Shown in pieces: positions 27,087 to 36,553 of a stretch of DNA of 64,000 nt (positions within the stretch are counted from its first letter, which is position 1; the number at the start of each line of letters is the position of its first letter). Origin of the DNA: Methylobacterium sp. PvR107 (GTDB lineage Bacteria > Pseudomonadota > Alphaproteobacteria > Rhizobiales > Beijerinckiaceae); the NCBI RefSeq assembly GCF_017833295.1, contig NZ_JAFIBW010000001.1:6014001-6078000 (forward strand), in the 5' to 3' direction. Made by a program: the position numbers and the translations under genes. The notes under the pieces were generated by a model. The model saw only the letters and a list, made by a program, of their open reading frames with translations, was not told where the DNA came from and did not search any database.

Positions 27087-28660
27087 GCACCGTGCCGGCC
27101 GTAGCCGTACCCGAGGCGAAGGCGAGCGCCCGGGACTGGCTCGCCGTGTTCGGCGCGATCCTCGGCGCCTTCACGGCCATCCTCGACATCCAGATCACCA
27201 ACGCCTCGCTCGCCGACATCCAGGGGGCGCTCGGCGCCTCCACGGAGGAGGGGAGCTGGATCTCCACCGCCTACCTGATGGCCGAGATCATCGTGATCCC
27301 GCTCACCGGCTGGCTCGCCTCGGTGATCGGCCTGCGCCGCTACCTCGCGGTGAACACGATGCTGTTCACCGCCTTCTCGCTCGCCTGCGCGCTCTCGACG
27401 TCCCTGAGCCAGATGATCCTGTTCCGGGCCGGCCAGGGGTTTACCGGCGGCGTGCTGATCCCCACCGCGATCGTGATCGTGCGCACGCGGCTGCCCAAGG
27501 GCCAGCAGCCGGTCGGCATCGCGCTGTTCGGGCTGACCGCGACCTTCGCGCCGGCCATCGGCCCGACGGTGGGCGGCTGGCTCACCGACAACCTGTCCTG
27601 GCACTACATCTTCTACCTGAACCTGATCTTCGGTCCGATTGCGGCCGCGATCCAGCTCGGCGCCTTCGAGAAGGCCCCCGCGCGCTGGAGCGAGCTGCGC
27701 AAGGGCGACTGGATCGGCATCGGCCTGATGGCGACCGGCCTGCCGGCCCTGACCTTCGTGCTCGAGGAGGGGCAGCGCAAGGACTGGTTCGGATCGCCCG
27801 TGATCGTCGAGGCGAGCTGGCTCGCGGTCGCCGGCATCGCCGGGTTCATCCTCCGCGAGCTGACGGCGGCGCGGCCGTTCATCAACCTGCGGGTGCTGGC
27901 CAACCGCTCGGTCGGCGGCGCCTGCGTGCTGATGACCGTGCTCGGTGCGGTCTCGTACGGGTCGATCTACATCATCCCGGTCTATTGCGCGCAGATCCAG
28001 GGCTACAACGCCGAGCAGATCGGCACCGTGGTGATGTGGTCGGGCCTGCCGCAGCTGCTGCTGTTCCCGATGATGCCGTTCATCATGCGCGCCGTGGATG
28101 CGCGGCTGCTCGTCGTCACCGGCACGCTGTTCTTCATCGCGAGCTGCTGGATCAACGTGGGGCTCACCCACGATGTCGGCGCCGACCAGCTGATCCTGCC
28201 GCAGGTGATGCGGGCGATCGGCCAGCCGCTGTTCACGATTCCGCTCTCGCAGCTTTCCACGGTGGGCCTCAGCCCGCGCGACACCGCCGACGCCTCGGCG
28301 CTGTCGAACATGATGCGCAATCTCGGCGGCTCGATCGGCATCGCGCTGCTGTCGACCATGATCGACCGGCGCGAGCACTTCCACTTCTCGATGCTGGCCG
28401 AGGCGATCACCGTCAACGCGACCCGCACCCAGGACCGGCTCTCGGCTCTGGCTGCCGGGATGCACGCCCGCATCGCCGACCCGGTCGCCGCCAAGGGCGT
28501 CGCGCTCGGCCAGCTCGCCGCGCAGGTCCGCCGCGAGGCCTCTGTGATGGCCTACGCGGACGGGTTCTGGCTGGTGGGGGTGAGCCTCGTGGCGAGCCTC
28601 GCGGTGGTGGCGATCCTCAAGAAGCCGCAGCGCACCGCCGGGCCCGTGGAGGCGCATTGA
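27083..28660 (+). CDS. EmrB/DHA2-type MFS multidrug efflux pump
   Basis: A 525-aa carrier with 14 predicted membrane helices (DHA2 family). The typical opening is present (AILDIQITNASLADIQGALG, then STEEGSWISTAYLMAEII), as is motif C in helix 5 (ATFAPAIGPTVGGWLTDN). It exports drugs or other hydrophobic compounds by proton antiport together with the upstream adaptor. ATG at 27083 overlaps the upstream stop (ATGA), showing translational coupling. Confidence 0.92.
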   Translation: MSTVPAVAVPEAKASARDWLAVFGAILGAFTAILDIQITNASLADIQGALGASTEEGSWISTAYLMAEIIVIPLTGWLASVIGLRRYLAVNTMLFTAFSLACALSTSLSQMILFRAGQGFTGGVLIPTAIVIVRTRLPKGQQPVGIALFGLTATFAPAIGPTVGGWLTDNLSWHYIFYLNLIFGPIAAAIQLGAFEKAPARWSELRKGDWIGIGLMATGLPALTFVLEEGQRKDWFGSPVIVEASWLAVAGIAGFILRELTAARPFINLRVLANRSVGGACVLMTVLGAVSYGSIYIIPVYCAQIQGYNAEQIGTVVMWSGLPQLLLFPMMPFIMRAVDARLLVVTGTLFFIASCWINVGLTHDVGADQLILPQVMRAIGQPLFTIPLSQLSTVGLSPRDTADASALSNMMRNLGGSIGIALLSTMIDRREHFHFSMLAEAITVNATRTQDRLSALAAGMHARIADPVAAKGVALGQLAAQVRREASVMAYADGFWLVGVSLVASLAVVAILKKPQRTAGPVEAH

Positions 28661-28740
28661 CGGGCAGGGACGAGACCGGCCGTTGCGCCAGATCCCGTGG
28701 GGCTCCGGTTGTCCGCGGCGCCGCCGACTTCCAGCCCCTA

Positions 28741-28886
28741 CCCCGTCGTTCCGGGGCGCCGGAGGCGAGCCCGGAACGACGGGGCACGCCGGAAGCGGGC
28801 AACCCAGAATCGCTGGCGGTGCACAACCTTGCCGCGTCGGCGTGCCTGGATCCCGGGTTCCGCTCCGCGGCCCCGGGATGACGGGG
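28741..28886. repeat. Intergenic palindromic repeat, family B, copy 1
   Basis: The first part is a perfect 15-bp hairpin: CCCCGTCGTTCCGGG and CCCGGAACGACGGGG around a 14-nt loop (28741-28784). The second part (about 28846-28886) ends CCCCGGGATGACGGGG. The same layout recurs at 42061-42177. It lies between two convergent genes and could also stop transcription. Confidence 0.7.
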
Positions 28887-28927
28887 AGTGGTCGGCAGGG
28901 GCGGGAAGCCCGGCCGAGCCTGCCGCC

Positions 28928-29968
28928 CTACTTGCCCGGCAGCCCGTGGACGATCGGGAAGAACGTGTCCGTCCAGTCCTTGGGCTCGGCCTTGATGGTC
29001 TTCATCGCGTAGAAGTGCCGGGCCTGGAGCATGATGCCGTAGGGGGTGGTGGAGAAGTTCGTCCCCGGCTCCTTCATGATCTCGACCAGCGTCTCGGGCG
29101 GCGTCTTCTCGTTGGTGGCCGCCACGTAGTCCTTGGCGGCCTTGAGCGGGTCCTTGGCGATCTCGGCATTGGCCTCGTCGATGGCGGCCACGATGGCGGC
29201 GGCGAGCTTGGGGTTGCGGTTGAACCACGCCGTGCGAGCGTAGAAGATCGCGTTGCTCACCGGCTCGCCGACAAGCTCAAAGGAGTTCAGCACCTTGTGG
29301 ATCGCCGGGTCCTGCAGCTCGCGCTGCTGGAACGGCGGCAGCGAGAAGTGGCTGTTGACCTCGTTGTGCGGGCTCGCGAGCGCCGCCACCGCGTCGGGAT
29401 GGCCGAGCTGGACGGTGAGCGGGTCGAGCTTGGTGGCGCTCTCGGGCCCGAACGCCTTCTTGGCGGCGATCTGGAGCAGCACCGCCTGGGACGAGACCTT
29501 CACGGAGGGCAGGGCGATCTTGTCCTTGGACGAGAAGTCGCTGAGCGTCTTCACGTCCGGGTTGCGGGTCAGCAGCAGCATCGGCGTCGAGCCGACCCCG
29601 CACAGGCCCTTCACGTCGCCCCGCGTCCGGTCGTTGAGCAGCAGCATGTTGGTCGAGCCGCTGTCGACGATGTCGATGTTGCCCGACAGGAGCGCGTCGT
29701 TGCCGGCCGCGCCGCTCGTCAGGTTGACCCATTCCACGGTCACGTCCCCGAGGCCGGCAGCCTTGGCCTGCTTCTCGATCAACTTGTGCTGCTCGGCCAG
29801 CACCGCCGGCAGGTAGACGAAGCCCGGCTGCCGGCTGATCCGGACCTTGGCATCGTCGGCCCGGACGGGGGTGGCCAGCGCCAGCCCGGCCAGCAGGAGG
29901 ACCGATCCCGCCCGCAGGAGCCGGCGGCGCTCCGGCAGCAACGAGCCCGTCCGCAAGGTACGCACCAT
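28928..29968 (-). CDS. ABC transporter substrate-binding protein (NMT1/SsuA type)
   Basis: A 346-aa periplasmic protein. The leader contains ERRRLLRAGSVLLLAGLALA followed by ADDAKVR; the Arg pair before the hydrophobic stretch allows Tat or Sec export. The mature sequence has the SsuA/TauA pattern: GFVYLPAVLAEQHKLIEKQA, SGNIDIVDSGSTNMLLL, and FYARTAWFNRNPKLAAAIV. These proteins bind sulfonates, nitrate or thiamine precursors; the ligand is not fixed here. No permease or ATPase gene is adjacent, so it is an orphan. ATG at 29968 has GGGAGAAG upstream. Confidence 0.82.
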   Translation of the reverse strand: MVRTLRTGSLLPERRRLLRAGSVLLLAGLALATPVRADDAKVRISRQPGFVYLPAVLAEQHKLIEKQAKAAGLGDVTVEWVNLTSGAAGNDALLSGNIDIVDSGSTNMLLLNDRTRGDVKGLCGVGSTPMLLLTRNPDVKTLSDFSSKDKIALPSVKVSSQAVLLQIAAKKAFGPESATKLDPLTVQLGHPDAVAALASPHNEVNSHFSLPPFQQRELQDPAIHKVLNSFELVGEPVSNAIFYARTAWFNRNPKLAAAIVAAIDEANAEIAKDPLKAAKDYVAATNEKTPPETLVEIMKEPGTNFSTTPYGIMLQARHFYAMKTIKAEPKDWTDTFFPIVHGLPGK

Positions 29969-30105
29969 GACGCTTCTCCCTGTGAGCCGGCGGTTTGCTT
30001 CGGAGGCCGGCCCTTTGTTGGCCCGGGAGTGGACAGGCTTGAGGCGGCGCGCGCAAGGCCTCGTCATCACGGTCCAATAACGCAGAAGCTGCATTATCTC
30101 GCCAA

Positions 30106-31153
30106 GTGTCGCGTGATCGTGGGGCCTGGGTGAGGTTCGGGCTCGGAGCGAAGCTCCACACCATCACGGTCGCCGCGCCGGTCGGCGTCGTCGCGGTCTC
30201 GGGCATCGGGCTCGTCAGCCTGAAATCCCAGATCGAGCAGGACCGGATGGCCAAGACCCGCAACCCGACGGACGTGGCCTACGGGGTCGCGGCCTATTTC
30301 GAGGGCGACTGGCGGCTTTGATCGGACGGCGGTTGACGCGGCCGCTGCTGGCGCTGAACGGCGCCATGCCCCGGCTGGCGGCCGGCGAGACCGCGGTTCC
30401 GGTGCCGGCGCGGGAGCGCCAGGACGAGATCGGCGCCATGGCGGGCGCCGTGCAGGTGTTCCAGGACGCGCGGATCGCCGAGGCCGAGACCGACGCCCGC
30501 GCCGCCGCGAGCGCCGACGGGGATGACCGCCGGGCCGCCGCCCTCGATCGGCAGGTGGACCGCACCTCGGAGATCGCCGGGCGGGCCGCCGCCAGCACCC
30601 GCCGGGGCGAGGCGACCGTGCGGGCGCTCGCCAACGGCACCGAGAAGATCGGCGACGTCGTCGGGCTGATCGCGTCGATCGCCGGGCAAATCAACCTGCT
30701 GGCCCTGAACGCCACCCTCGAGCCGGCCCGCGTGGGTGCGGCCGGACGCGGCTTCGCGGTGGTCGCCTCCGAGGTGAAGGCGCTCGCCGAGCAGACCGCC
30801 AAGGCCACCGAGGCGATCTCCGGCCAGAGCGGCCGGATCCAGGGGGGAGACGCGGGACGCGGTCGCGGCGATCGGCGAGGTCGGCCGGACCTTCGAGGAG
30901 ATGCGCGGCATCGCGGTCGGCGTCGCGGCCGCCATGGAGGAGCAGAACGCCGCCATCCCGGAGATCGTCCGCGGGGTGGCGAGCGCCGCCACGGGGGCGC
31001 AGGGCGTGTCGGAGAAGTCGACCTGCGCCGGGGCGCCGACGAGACCGGGACGCCTCCAAGCAGGTTCTGGCGGCCGCCCGCGGCCTCGCCAGGGGCTCGG
31101 ACGAGCTCGATCAGGCCGTGAAGGCCTTCCTGGCGGAGGTCCAGGCGGCCTGA
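30106..31153 (+). pseudogene. Decayed methyl-accepting chemotaxis protein
   Basis: Pieces of an MCP in order but in several frames. An N-terminal membrane helix ([20 protein letters not shown]) stops at 30319-30321 after ~70 codons, with almost no periplasmic sensor domain. A HAMP-like piece follows ([20 protein letters not shown]), then a shortened signalling domain ([38 protein letters not shown]). The downstream parts [20 protein letters not shown] and [18 protein letters not shown] are in other frames. The conserved LLALNATIEAAR core has become [12 protein letters not shown]. At least three frame changes and internal deletions make it non-functional. Confidence 0.85.
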
Positions 31154-31169
31154 GCGCGGGGCAGGGCGC

Positions 31170-31796
31170 TCAGGCCGCCGAAAAGCCCCGCACCGCCGCC
31201 CGCACCAGCGCGTCGATCATCGGCCGCACGTCGTCCACGCCGAGCGGCCCGAGGCTGCCGAGATCGGCGAGGTAGGTCATGCCGTGGACGCTGGACCAGA
31301 GCGCCCGCGCCATCACGGGGATCGCCGTCTCGGCGAGGCGGCCGCCGTCGCGCAGCACACCCTCCAGGATCGCGAACAGGGCCGCGATGTCGGCCTGCAC
31401 CGAATCCGGTGCCGCCACGGTGCGCCGCGCGAAGATCGCCGCCCAGGCCGCATGGTTCGCGGCCGCGAACGCGAGATACGCGTCAGCCAGGCACAGGAGC
31501 CGGGCCTCCGTCTCCCGCGACGGGCAGGCCGCCAGCGCCCCCGCCAGGGTGTCCCGGAGGTGGCGCATGGTGACCGCGTTGGCCTCCAGCCGCAGCAGCT
31601 CCAGGCTGTCGAACTGCGTGTAGACCGAGCCCACCGCCGTGCCGGCCCGCTCCGCGACGCCGCGGGCGGTGAGCGCCGTGACGCCGCCCTCGTTCACGAT
31701 CGCCACTGCGGCGTCGATCAGTGCCCGGCGGTCCGCCGCGCGGTCGCCCGGCTCCTTCCGCGGCCGCCCGCGCATCTTTTTATGAACCTCGTTCAT
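31170..31796 (-). CDS. TetR-family regulator of the PspA/YiaA unit
   Basis: A 208-aa TetR protein with an N-terminal HTH (LIDAAVAIVNEGGVTALTAR, then AERAGTAVGSVYTQF) and a TetR_C-type ligand domain. ATG at 31796 has AAGGGATAAA upstream; an ATG at 31772 is the alternative. It is divergent from pspA. Two similar palindromes lie in the gap, one directly over this start codon, so it probably represses itself and the pspA-yiaA pair. Confidence 0.85.
   Translation of the reverse strand: MNEVHKKMRGRPRKEPGDRAADRRALIDAAVAIVNEGGVTALTARGVAERAGTAVGSVYTQFDSLELLRLEANAVTMRHLRDTLAGALAACPSRETEARLLCLADAYLAFAAANHAAWAAIFARRTVAAPDSVQADIAALFAILEGVLRDGGRLAETAIPVMARALWSSVHGMTYLADLGSLGPLGVDDVRPMIDALVRAAVRGFSAA
31782..31796. 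promoter_or_regulatory. TetR operator O1 (over the tetR start codon)
   Basis: ATGAAC-CTC-GTTCAT, a perfect inverted repeat with 6-bp arms and 3-bp spacer. Its right arm on the minus strand supplies the tetR ATG. It is nearly identical to O2 at 31840-31852. Confidence 0.75.
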
Positions 31797-31839
31797 TTTA
31801 TCCCTTGCGGCGCGGTCCGAGCCGTGTTTACTTGTTTTA

Positions 31840-31852
31840 TGAACGACGTTCA
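31840..31852. promoter_or_regulatory. TetR operator O2 (pspA side)
   Basis: TGAAC-GAC-GTTCA, a perfect inverted repeat, 49 bp before the pspA-like start. Shares TGAAC-N3-GTTCA with O1; centres are about 57 bp apart, roughly five helical turns, so looping is possible. Confidence 0.75.
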
Positions 31853-31901
31853 ATCAATTCCGGACCGGGTCCGGCCCGTCGTTCCCGCGAGGTGAACCGT
31901 G

Positions 31902-32576
31902 ATGAGGACCCTCTCCTTCCTGATGCGCGGCGTGATCGCCGACAACGCGCAGGCGATCCACGACGCGCACGCCGTGACGATCCTGCGCCAGCAGATCCGG
32001 GACGCCGCCGGCGCCCTGGCAACCGCCCGGCGGGAGCTCGCCGTGGCCATGGCCTATCACGCCGCCGAGATGCGCGCGCTCGACGCCATCCGCACCCGCA
32101 TCGACACCCTGTCGGACGGGGCGCGGCGGGCGCTCGGCGACGGCCGCGAGGATCTCGGGACCGAGGCGGCGATCCACATCGCCGCCCTGGAGGACGAGCG
32201 GGCCGACCGCCGGGCCGCCGCCGAACGCTTCGCCACCGAAGTCGAGCGGCTGAAGCGCCTCGTCGCGCAGGGGGGCGAGCGGCTGCGGGATCTCGACCGC
32301 GGGCTCCAGACCGCCCGCACCACCGAAGCCCTGCGCCGGGCCGGCCTGGAGGGCCGCCGGGCCACGACCCTGTCGGCCGGCGCGCTGGGCGAGGCCGAGC
32401 GGACCCTGGAGCGCCTGCGCGCCCGGCAGGCCGCCGAGGCGGACGTCGCCGCCGCGCTGACCGAGCTCGAGGCCGAGGCCGCGGGCGGGATCGAGGCCGA
32501 CCTGGAGGCGGCCGGCTACGGCCGTCCCCGCACGGACCCGCGGGCGGTGCTCGACCGCCTCAGGGCCGGGACCTGA
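31902..32576 (+). CDS. PspA/IM30-family envelope stress protein
   Basis: A 224-aa, almost wholly helical protein with the PspA coiled-coil pattern: LSFLMRGVIADNAQAIHDAH at the N-terminus, then ILRQQIRDAAGALATARREL and long heptad stretches. PspA/IM30/ESCRT-III-like proteins polymerise on the inner face of the membrane and protect it from leakage. Homology to E. coli PspA is only structural in style, so confidence is moderate. The ATG at 31902 follows GAGGTG. The gene for a YiaA-like membrane protein is 49 bp downstream. Confidence 0.75.
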   Translation: MRTLSFLMRGVIADNAQAIHDAHAVTILRQQIRDAAGALATARRELAVAMAYHAAEMRALDAIRTRIDTLSDGARRALGDGREDLGTEAAIHIAALEDERADRRAAAERFATEVERLKRLVAQGGERLRDLDRGLQTARTTEALRRAGLEGRRATTLSAGALGEAERTLERLRARQAAEADVAAALTELEAEAAGGIEADLEAAGYGRPRTDPRAVLDRLRAGT

Positions 32577-32625
32577 CCGGATCGCAGACCCGAACACCCA
32601 CGCGACATCCACGCAGGAGCACACC

Positions 32626-32901
32626 ATGACACCGCAGATGCCCCATACCGGCGCCTGGAAGACCTTCACGCTGGTCAGCTTCGCCGCCGCCGCCGCCATG
32701 CTGACGATCGGGATCTTCTTCCTGCCCGCGGATATCTGGATCAAGGGCTACCTCGCCATGGCATCCCTGTTCCTCACGGGCACGACCTTCACGCTGGCCA
32801 AGACCCTGCGCGACGAGCACGAGGCGAACCGGCTGATCAACAAGATCGAGGACGCCGCCGCCGAGCGGGTCCTGCGCGAGGCGGTGCCGGGCCGGCTCTG
32901 A
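32626..32901 (+). CDS. YiaA/YiaB-type two-helix inner-membrane protein
   Basis: A 91-aa protein with two membrane helices (FTLVSFAAAAAMLTIGIFFL and GYLAMASLFLTGTTFTLAKT) and a cytoplasmic C-terminal tail. The YiaAB two-helix pattern with a W-I-K-G-Y turn is clear. Such genes are often paired with pspA, which supports a membrane-stress role here. The pair is probably one transcript under the divergent TetR. Confidence 0.82.
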   Translation: MTPQMPHTGAWKTFTLVSFAAAAAMLTIGIFFLPADIWIKGYLAMASLFLTGTTFTLAKTLRDEHEANRLINKIEDAAAERVLREAVPGRL

Positions 32902-32913
32902 AACCGGCCTGGA

Positions 32914-33837
32914 TCAGCCCTCGGCGTCCAGGAACCCGGCCAGGACCTTGGAGAATTCCGGGGTGCGCAGGTAGCCGTAGGATTTGTGCCGGTTCTCGGT
33001 GCCGTCCGGCCTCCGGTAGGCGTTGATCACCGGCACGTCCCGCACCCGCACGCCGGCGGCGTTCGGCGCGTAGATCTCCGCGAGGTCGTCGCCCACCGTG
33101 GCGATGTCCTGCCGGTCCATCAGGTTGGTCCAGGCGGTGAGCGCGGCCGGCACACGCAGGTCGCCGCGCTCGTCGGCAAGCTTCAGCTTCAGCTCGGCGA
33201 GCCCGAGGGGCGAGCCGAGGGTCACCAGGGCGCAGCGGGGCAGGGGCCTCCCGTCCGCCTCGGCGGCGCGCAGCACGTCGTAGGCGATGAGGCCGCCCAT
33301 CGAGTGCGCGGCGATCAGCACCTCGTCCCCCGCGACCTCCGCCAGGGCGACGCGCAGGCGCTCCCGGGCCGCGTCCCGGAACGCCGCGTCCTCGTAGTAG
33401 CCCCAGAGATCGTCGAGGCGGTATTCCAGGATCAGGTCGTCCAACGGGGTCAGCCCCGCGGCCTCCTGCAGGTGCGAGAGGCCGCGGTAGATCCGGTCGG
33501 TGAGGGTCGGCTCGGCGCTGCCGGCATCCCCCGCCGGGGACGGGAACGGCCCGAGGCCGTGATCGGGGCGGTAGGGTTCGCGATTGCCGTCGCCGGAGAG
33601 CGGCTGCGGGTAGCGGAGATCCGCCCAGTAGACGAAGGTGAAGGGCAGGTCCGCCTCGGCCACCTGGGGCCCGAGATTGCGGTCGAGCCCCTCGCGGATC
33701 GCGGCGCGCCACCACGCGGACTTCTCGTCGCGCGGCGGCTTGTTGGCGAGGCCGTGGATGCCGATGATATGCGTCCGACGCAGTGTCCGCTCCCAGACCG
33801 ACGCGCGTGCCGGAGGGTCAAGATAGGGCCGTCCCAT
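32914..33837 (-). CDS. Alpha/beta-hydrolase, lipase-like
   Basis: A 307-aa protein without a signal peptide. The nucleophile elbow is AAHSMGGLIAYDVL (Ser at about residue 176). An oxyanion-side HIIGIHGLANKP motif lies near residue 23, and a likely catalytic His is in the C-terminal ENRHKSYGYL. The length and motifs suggest an esterase or lipase of unknown substrate. It faces the yiaA gene end to end and precedes no same-strand partner except prs upstream. Confidence 0.78.
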   Translation of the reverse strand: MGRPYLDPPARASVWERTLRRTHIIGIHGLANKPPRDEKSAWWRAAIREGLDRNLGPQVAEADLPFTFVYWADLRYPQPLSGDGNREPYRPDHGLGPFPSPAGDAGSAEPTLTDRIYRGLSHLQEAAGLTPLDDLILEYRLDDLWGYYEDAAFRDAARERLRVALAEVAGDEVLIAAHSMGGLIAYDVLRAAEADGRPLPRCALVTLGSPLGLAELKLKLADERGDLRVPAALTAWTNLMDRQDIATVGDDLAEIYAPNAAGVRVRDVPVINAYRRPDGTENRHKSYGYLRTPEFSKVLAGFLDAEG

Positions 33838-33886
33838 GGGAACGGAACTGCGGCTAAGTTTCCTGGCCGTCCGCGCGGGCGCCGGC

Positions 33887-34831
<945 letters not shown>

Positions 34832-35010
34832 GGCGAGGACTTCATGGGCGGCCGCTCACTCGCGGCCGGACCCCCGCCGCGCTCCGAAGCCCGGCCCCTT
34901 GACGGGCCGGAACGATCCGATGACGGGCGAGGCTCTTAGCAGCGGGCAGGAAGTGTCACAATGCCTTCACGCGGCCTTCGCGGCAGCACCGCACAGGCAG
35001 CGTGCCCCGC

Positions 35011-35247
35011 TCAGGGCGTCGGCGGCTCCAGCAGGCGGTGCAGGTGGACCACGAAATAGCGCGTCTGCGCGCTGTCGACGGTGGCCTGCGCCTTGGCCCG
35101 CCAGGCCGCCTGGGCGGACGCATAGTCGGGAAAGATGCCGACGATGTCGAGGTTCTTGATGTCCCGGAACCGGACGCTATCGAGATCCTGCAGCTCACCG
35201 CCGAAGACCAAATGCAGCTTCTGGTCGCTGTCGATCGCCGTCGCCAT
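35011..35247 (-). CDS. DUF4170 family small protein
   Basis: A 78-aa cytoplasmic protein (KLHLVFGGELQDLDSVRFRD, then IFPDYASAQAAWRAKAQ and TRYFVVHLHRLLEP) matching DUF4170, a small alphaproteobacterial family of unknown function. ATG at 35247 has GAGGAGAGG upstream, which settles the start inside a longer open frame. Confidence 0.85.
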   Translation of the reverse strand: MATAIDSDQKLHLVFGGELQDLDSVRFRDIKNLDIVGIFPDYASAQAAWRAKAQATVDSAQTRYFVVHLHRLLEPPTP

Positions 35248-35457
35248 GGCCCTCTCCTCACATGTCGCCACATGTCGCCCGCGGCGCTCGCAAATGGCGC
35301 GCCTCCGGTCAAGCCGGAACGCACGCAACCGAGCAATACCGCGTTTGCCGGCCACACAACGTCGTGCGTGTGATGGGCCTGCCGGAGCACGGGCCGCCGG
35401 AGGCGCGGCGACGGGTCGGGTGCGAAAGCGGCAGGGCTCCATGCTAGGGAGGTGGGC

Positions 35458-35868
35458 ATGACGCGCAGGCTTCTCCGCATCGCCGCCGTGGCATTCGCGC
35501 TCTCCGCGCTGCCGGCACTGGCCCAGCAGCCGGCCCGGACGCCGGGTCGGGCGGCAGCCGACAAGGCCGGCCCGGACAAGGGTGGACCCGACCGGCGCGG
35601 CGGGCCGCCGGTGATCGGCTGCCCGTCGCTCGCCAATTACCGGATGCTGCTGCACGACGGGCCGCAGGCGGCTGCCGCCCGCCTGGCCGATCCGAAGGCC
35701 GACCATCTCGGCTGCTCCGCCCTGACGCGCGCGGAGATGACCGGCATCGTCGACCGGGTGGTGCTGGGCGGGCAGAGCTACGATTGCGCGGGCGTGCGGG
35801 GCACGACGGCCTGCCACTGGATCGAGTCTGGAGCATCCGCCGCGCGCGCCGGCGCGGCCGGACGCTGA
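35458..35868 (+). CDS. Exported hypothetical protein
   Basis: A 136-aa protein with a clear signal peptide (LLRIAAVAFALSALPALAQQ, cleavage after ALA). The mature chain is short, has a Lys/Asp/Gly/Pro-rich linker, then Cys in VIGCPSLANY and GCSAL, SYDCAG, TACHW, which could form two disulfides in the periplasm. I do not recognise the family. ATG at 35458 follows AGGGAGGTGGG. Confidence 0.65.
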   Translation: MTRRLLRIAAVAFALSALPALAQQPARTPGRAAADKAGPDKGGPDRRGGPPVIGCPSLANYRMLLHDGPQAAAARLADPKADHLGCSALTRAEMTGIVDRVVLGGQSYDCAGVRGTTACHWIESGASAARAGAAGR

Positions 35869-35910
35869 CCTTCAGCCGCCGAGGATCCGGACGTTGTCGG
35901 CCGGGCGGCC

Positions 35911-36147
35911 TCAGCGCAGGTGGCCGCTGGCGCGCAGATCCCGCTCGACGGCCTCATGGATGGCCCGGAGCGGATTGTCGTTCGTGGCGCCCGGCGGAAG
36001 CAGGGGCACCATCGCGGCGGGCTTCGTGTCCAGGCCCGGCAAGATGGTGGGGCCGGATTCCGCCTGCCGTGCAGGCCGGCGCATGGCGAGGGTCCGCAGC
36101 GCCTCGCGGGCGCCGGGCGGAAAGAGCGTGGCGAGCTTGTCCAGCAT
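35911..36147 (-). CDS. Small hypothetical protein
   Basis: A 78-aa frame (MLDKLATLFPPGAREAL, MVPLLPPGATNDNPLRAIHE) with GAGG 7-8 nt before the ATG. Composition is plausible for a real small protein, with charged C-terminal helix (AIHEAVERDLRASGHLR). No family recognised. It lies 215 bp from selC. Confidence 0.5.
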   Translation of the reverse strand: MLDKLATLFPPGAREALRTLAMRRPARQAESGPTILPGLDTKPAAMVPLLPPGATNDNPLRAIHEAVERDLRASGHLR

Positions 36148-36361
36148 GTCCGAACCTCAACGCGCGCGGCCGGCGACGGCCGGCGGGAACGGGACCATGG
36201 CGACGGGTCGGTTCGTCACGCAGGCACCAGCACAGGATCGACCGACGACGGGAAACGGACCGGGACACGCGCCGTTCCGCTAAGCCATGCGTGCCGGTTT
36301 TGCCGCATGTGTCGCCCAGATACCAGCGAACACTGCTTTTCAGCTTGGATTGTGTGGAACC

Positions 36362-36454
36362 TGGCGGAAGCGGATGGGAATCGAACCCACCGTACGCTGT
36401 TGGCGTACCGCTGGTTTTGAAGACCAGGAGGGCCACCAGACCCTGTTCGCCTCC
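36362..36454 (-). tRNA. selC: Selenocysteine tRNA, anticodon TCA
   Basis: Read on the minus strand, this is a 93-nt tRNA including an encoded CCA. It has all marks of bacterial tRNA-Sec: GGAGGCGA acceptor strand (8 bp long type), a 6-bp D stem (AGGGTC/GGCCCT) with a 4-nt loop TGGT, anticodon stem CTGGT/ACCAG around CTTCAAA with anticodon TCA, a long variable arm (GTACGC-CAACA-GCGTAC), T arm GTGGG-TTCGATT-CCCAT and a discriminator G before CCA. The acceptor contains one G-U pair and an apparent A-C mismatch at position 8. It decodes UGA with SelB; no selA, selB or selD is in the window. Confidence 0.95.
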
Positions 36455-36461
36455 ACCCTCG

Positions 36462-36490
36462 GGGTTACGGGCCGCCGCCAGCGGGGTCAA
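36462..36490 (-). promoter_or_regulatory. Probable promoter of selC
   Basis: On the minus strand TTGACC (36490-36485), a 17-nt spacer and TAACCC (36467-36462) precede the tRNA 5' end by 7 nt. The -35 is good and the -10 weak but well placed. Confidence 0.45.
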
Positions 36491-36553
36491 GGGTTCGGTC
36501 AGGGCGCGCGGGCGCGGGTGCCTCGTCGCGCGCAATGGTCGCGGCCGCCCGCC

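Noticed and set aside
31797..31853. TetR start at 31853 (MNVVHK...)
   Set aside because: The extra residues MNVVHK and MNEVHK mirror each other because both are read from the two operator palindromes, so this part is regulatory DNA.
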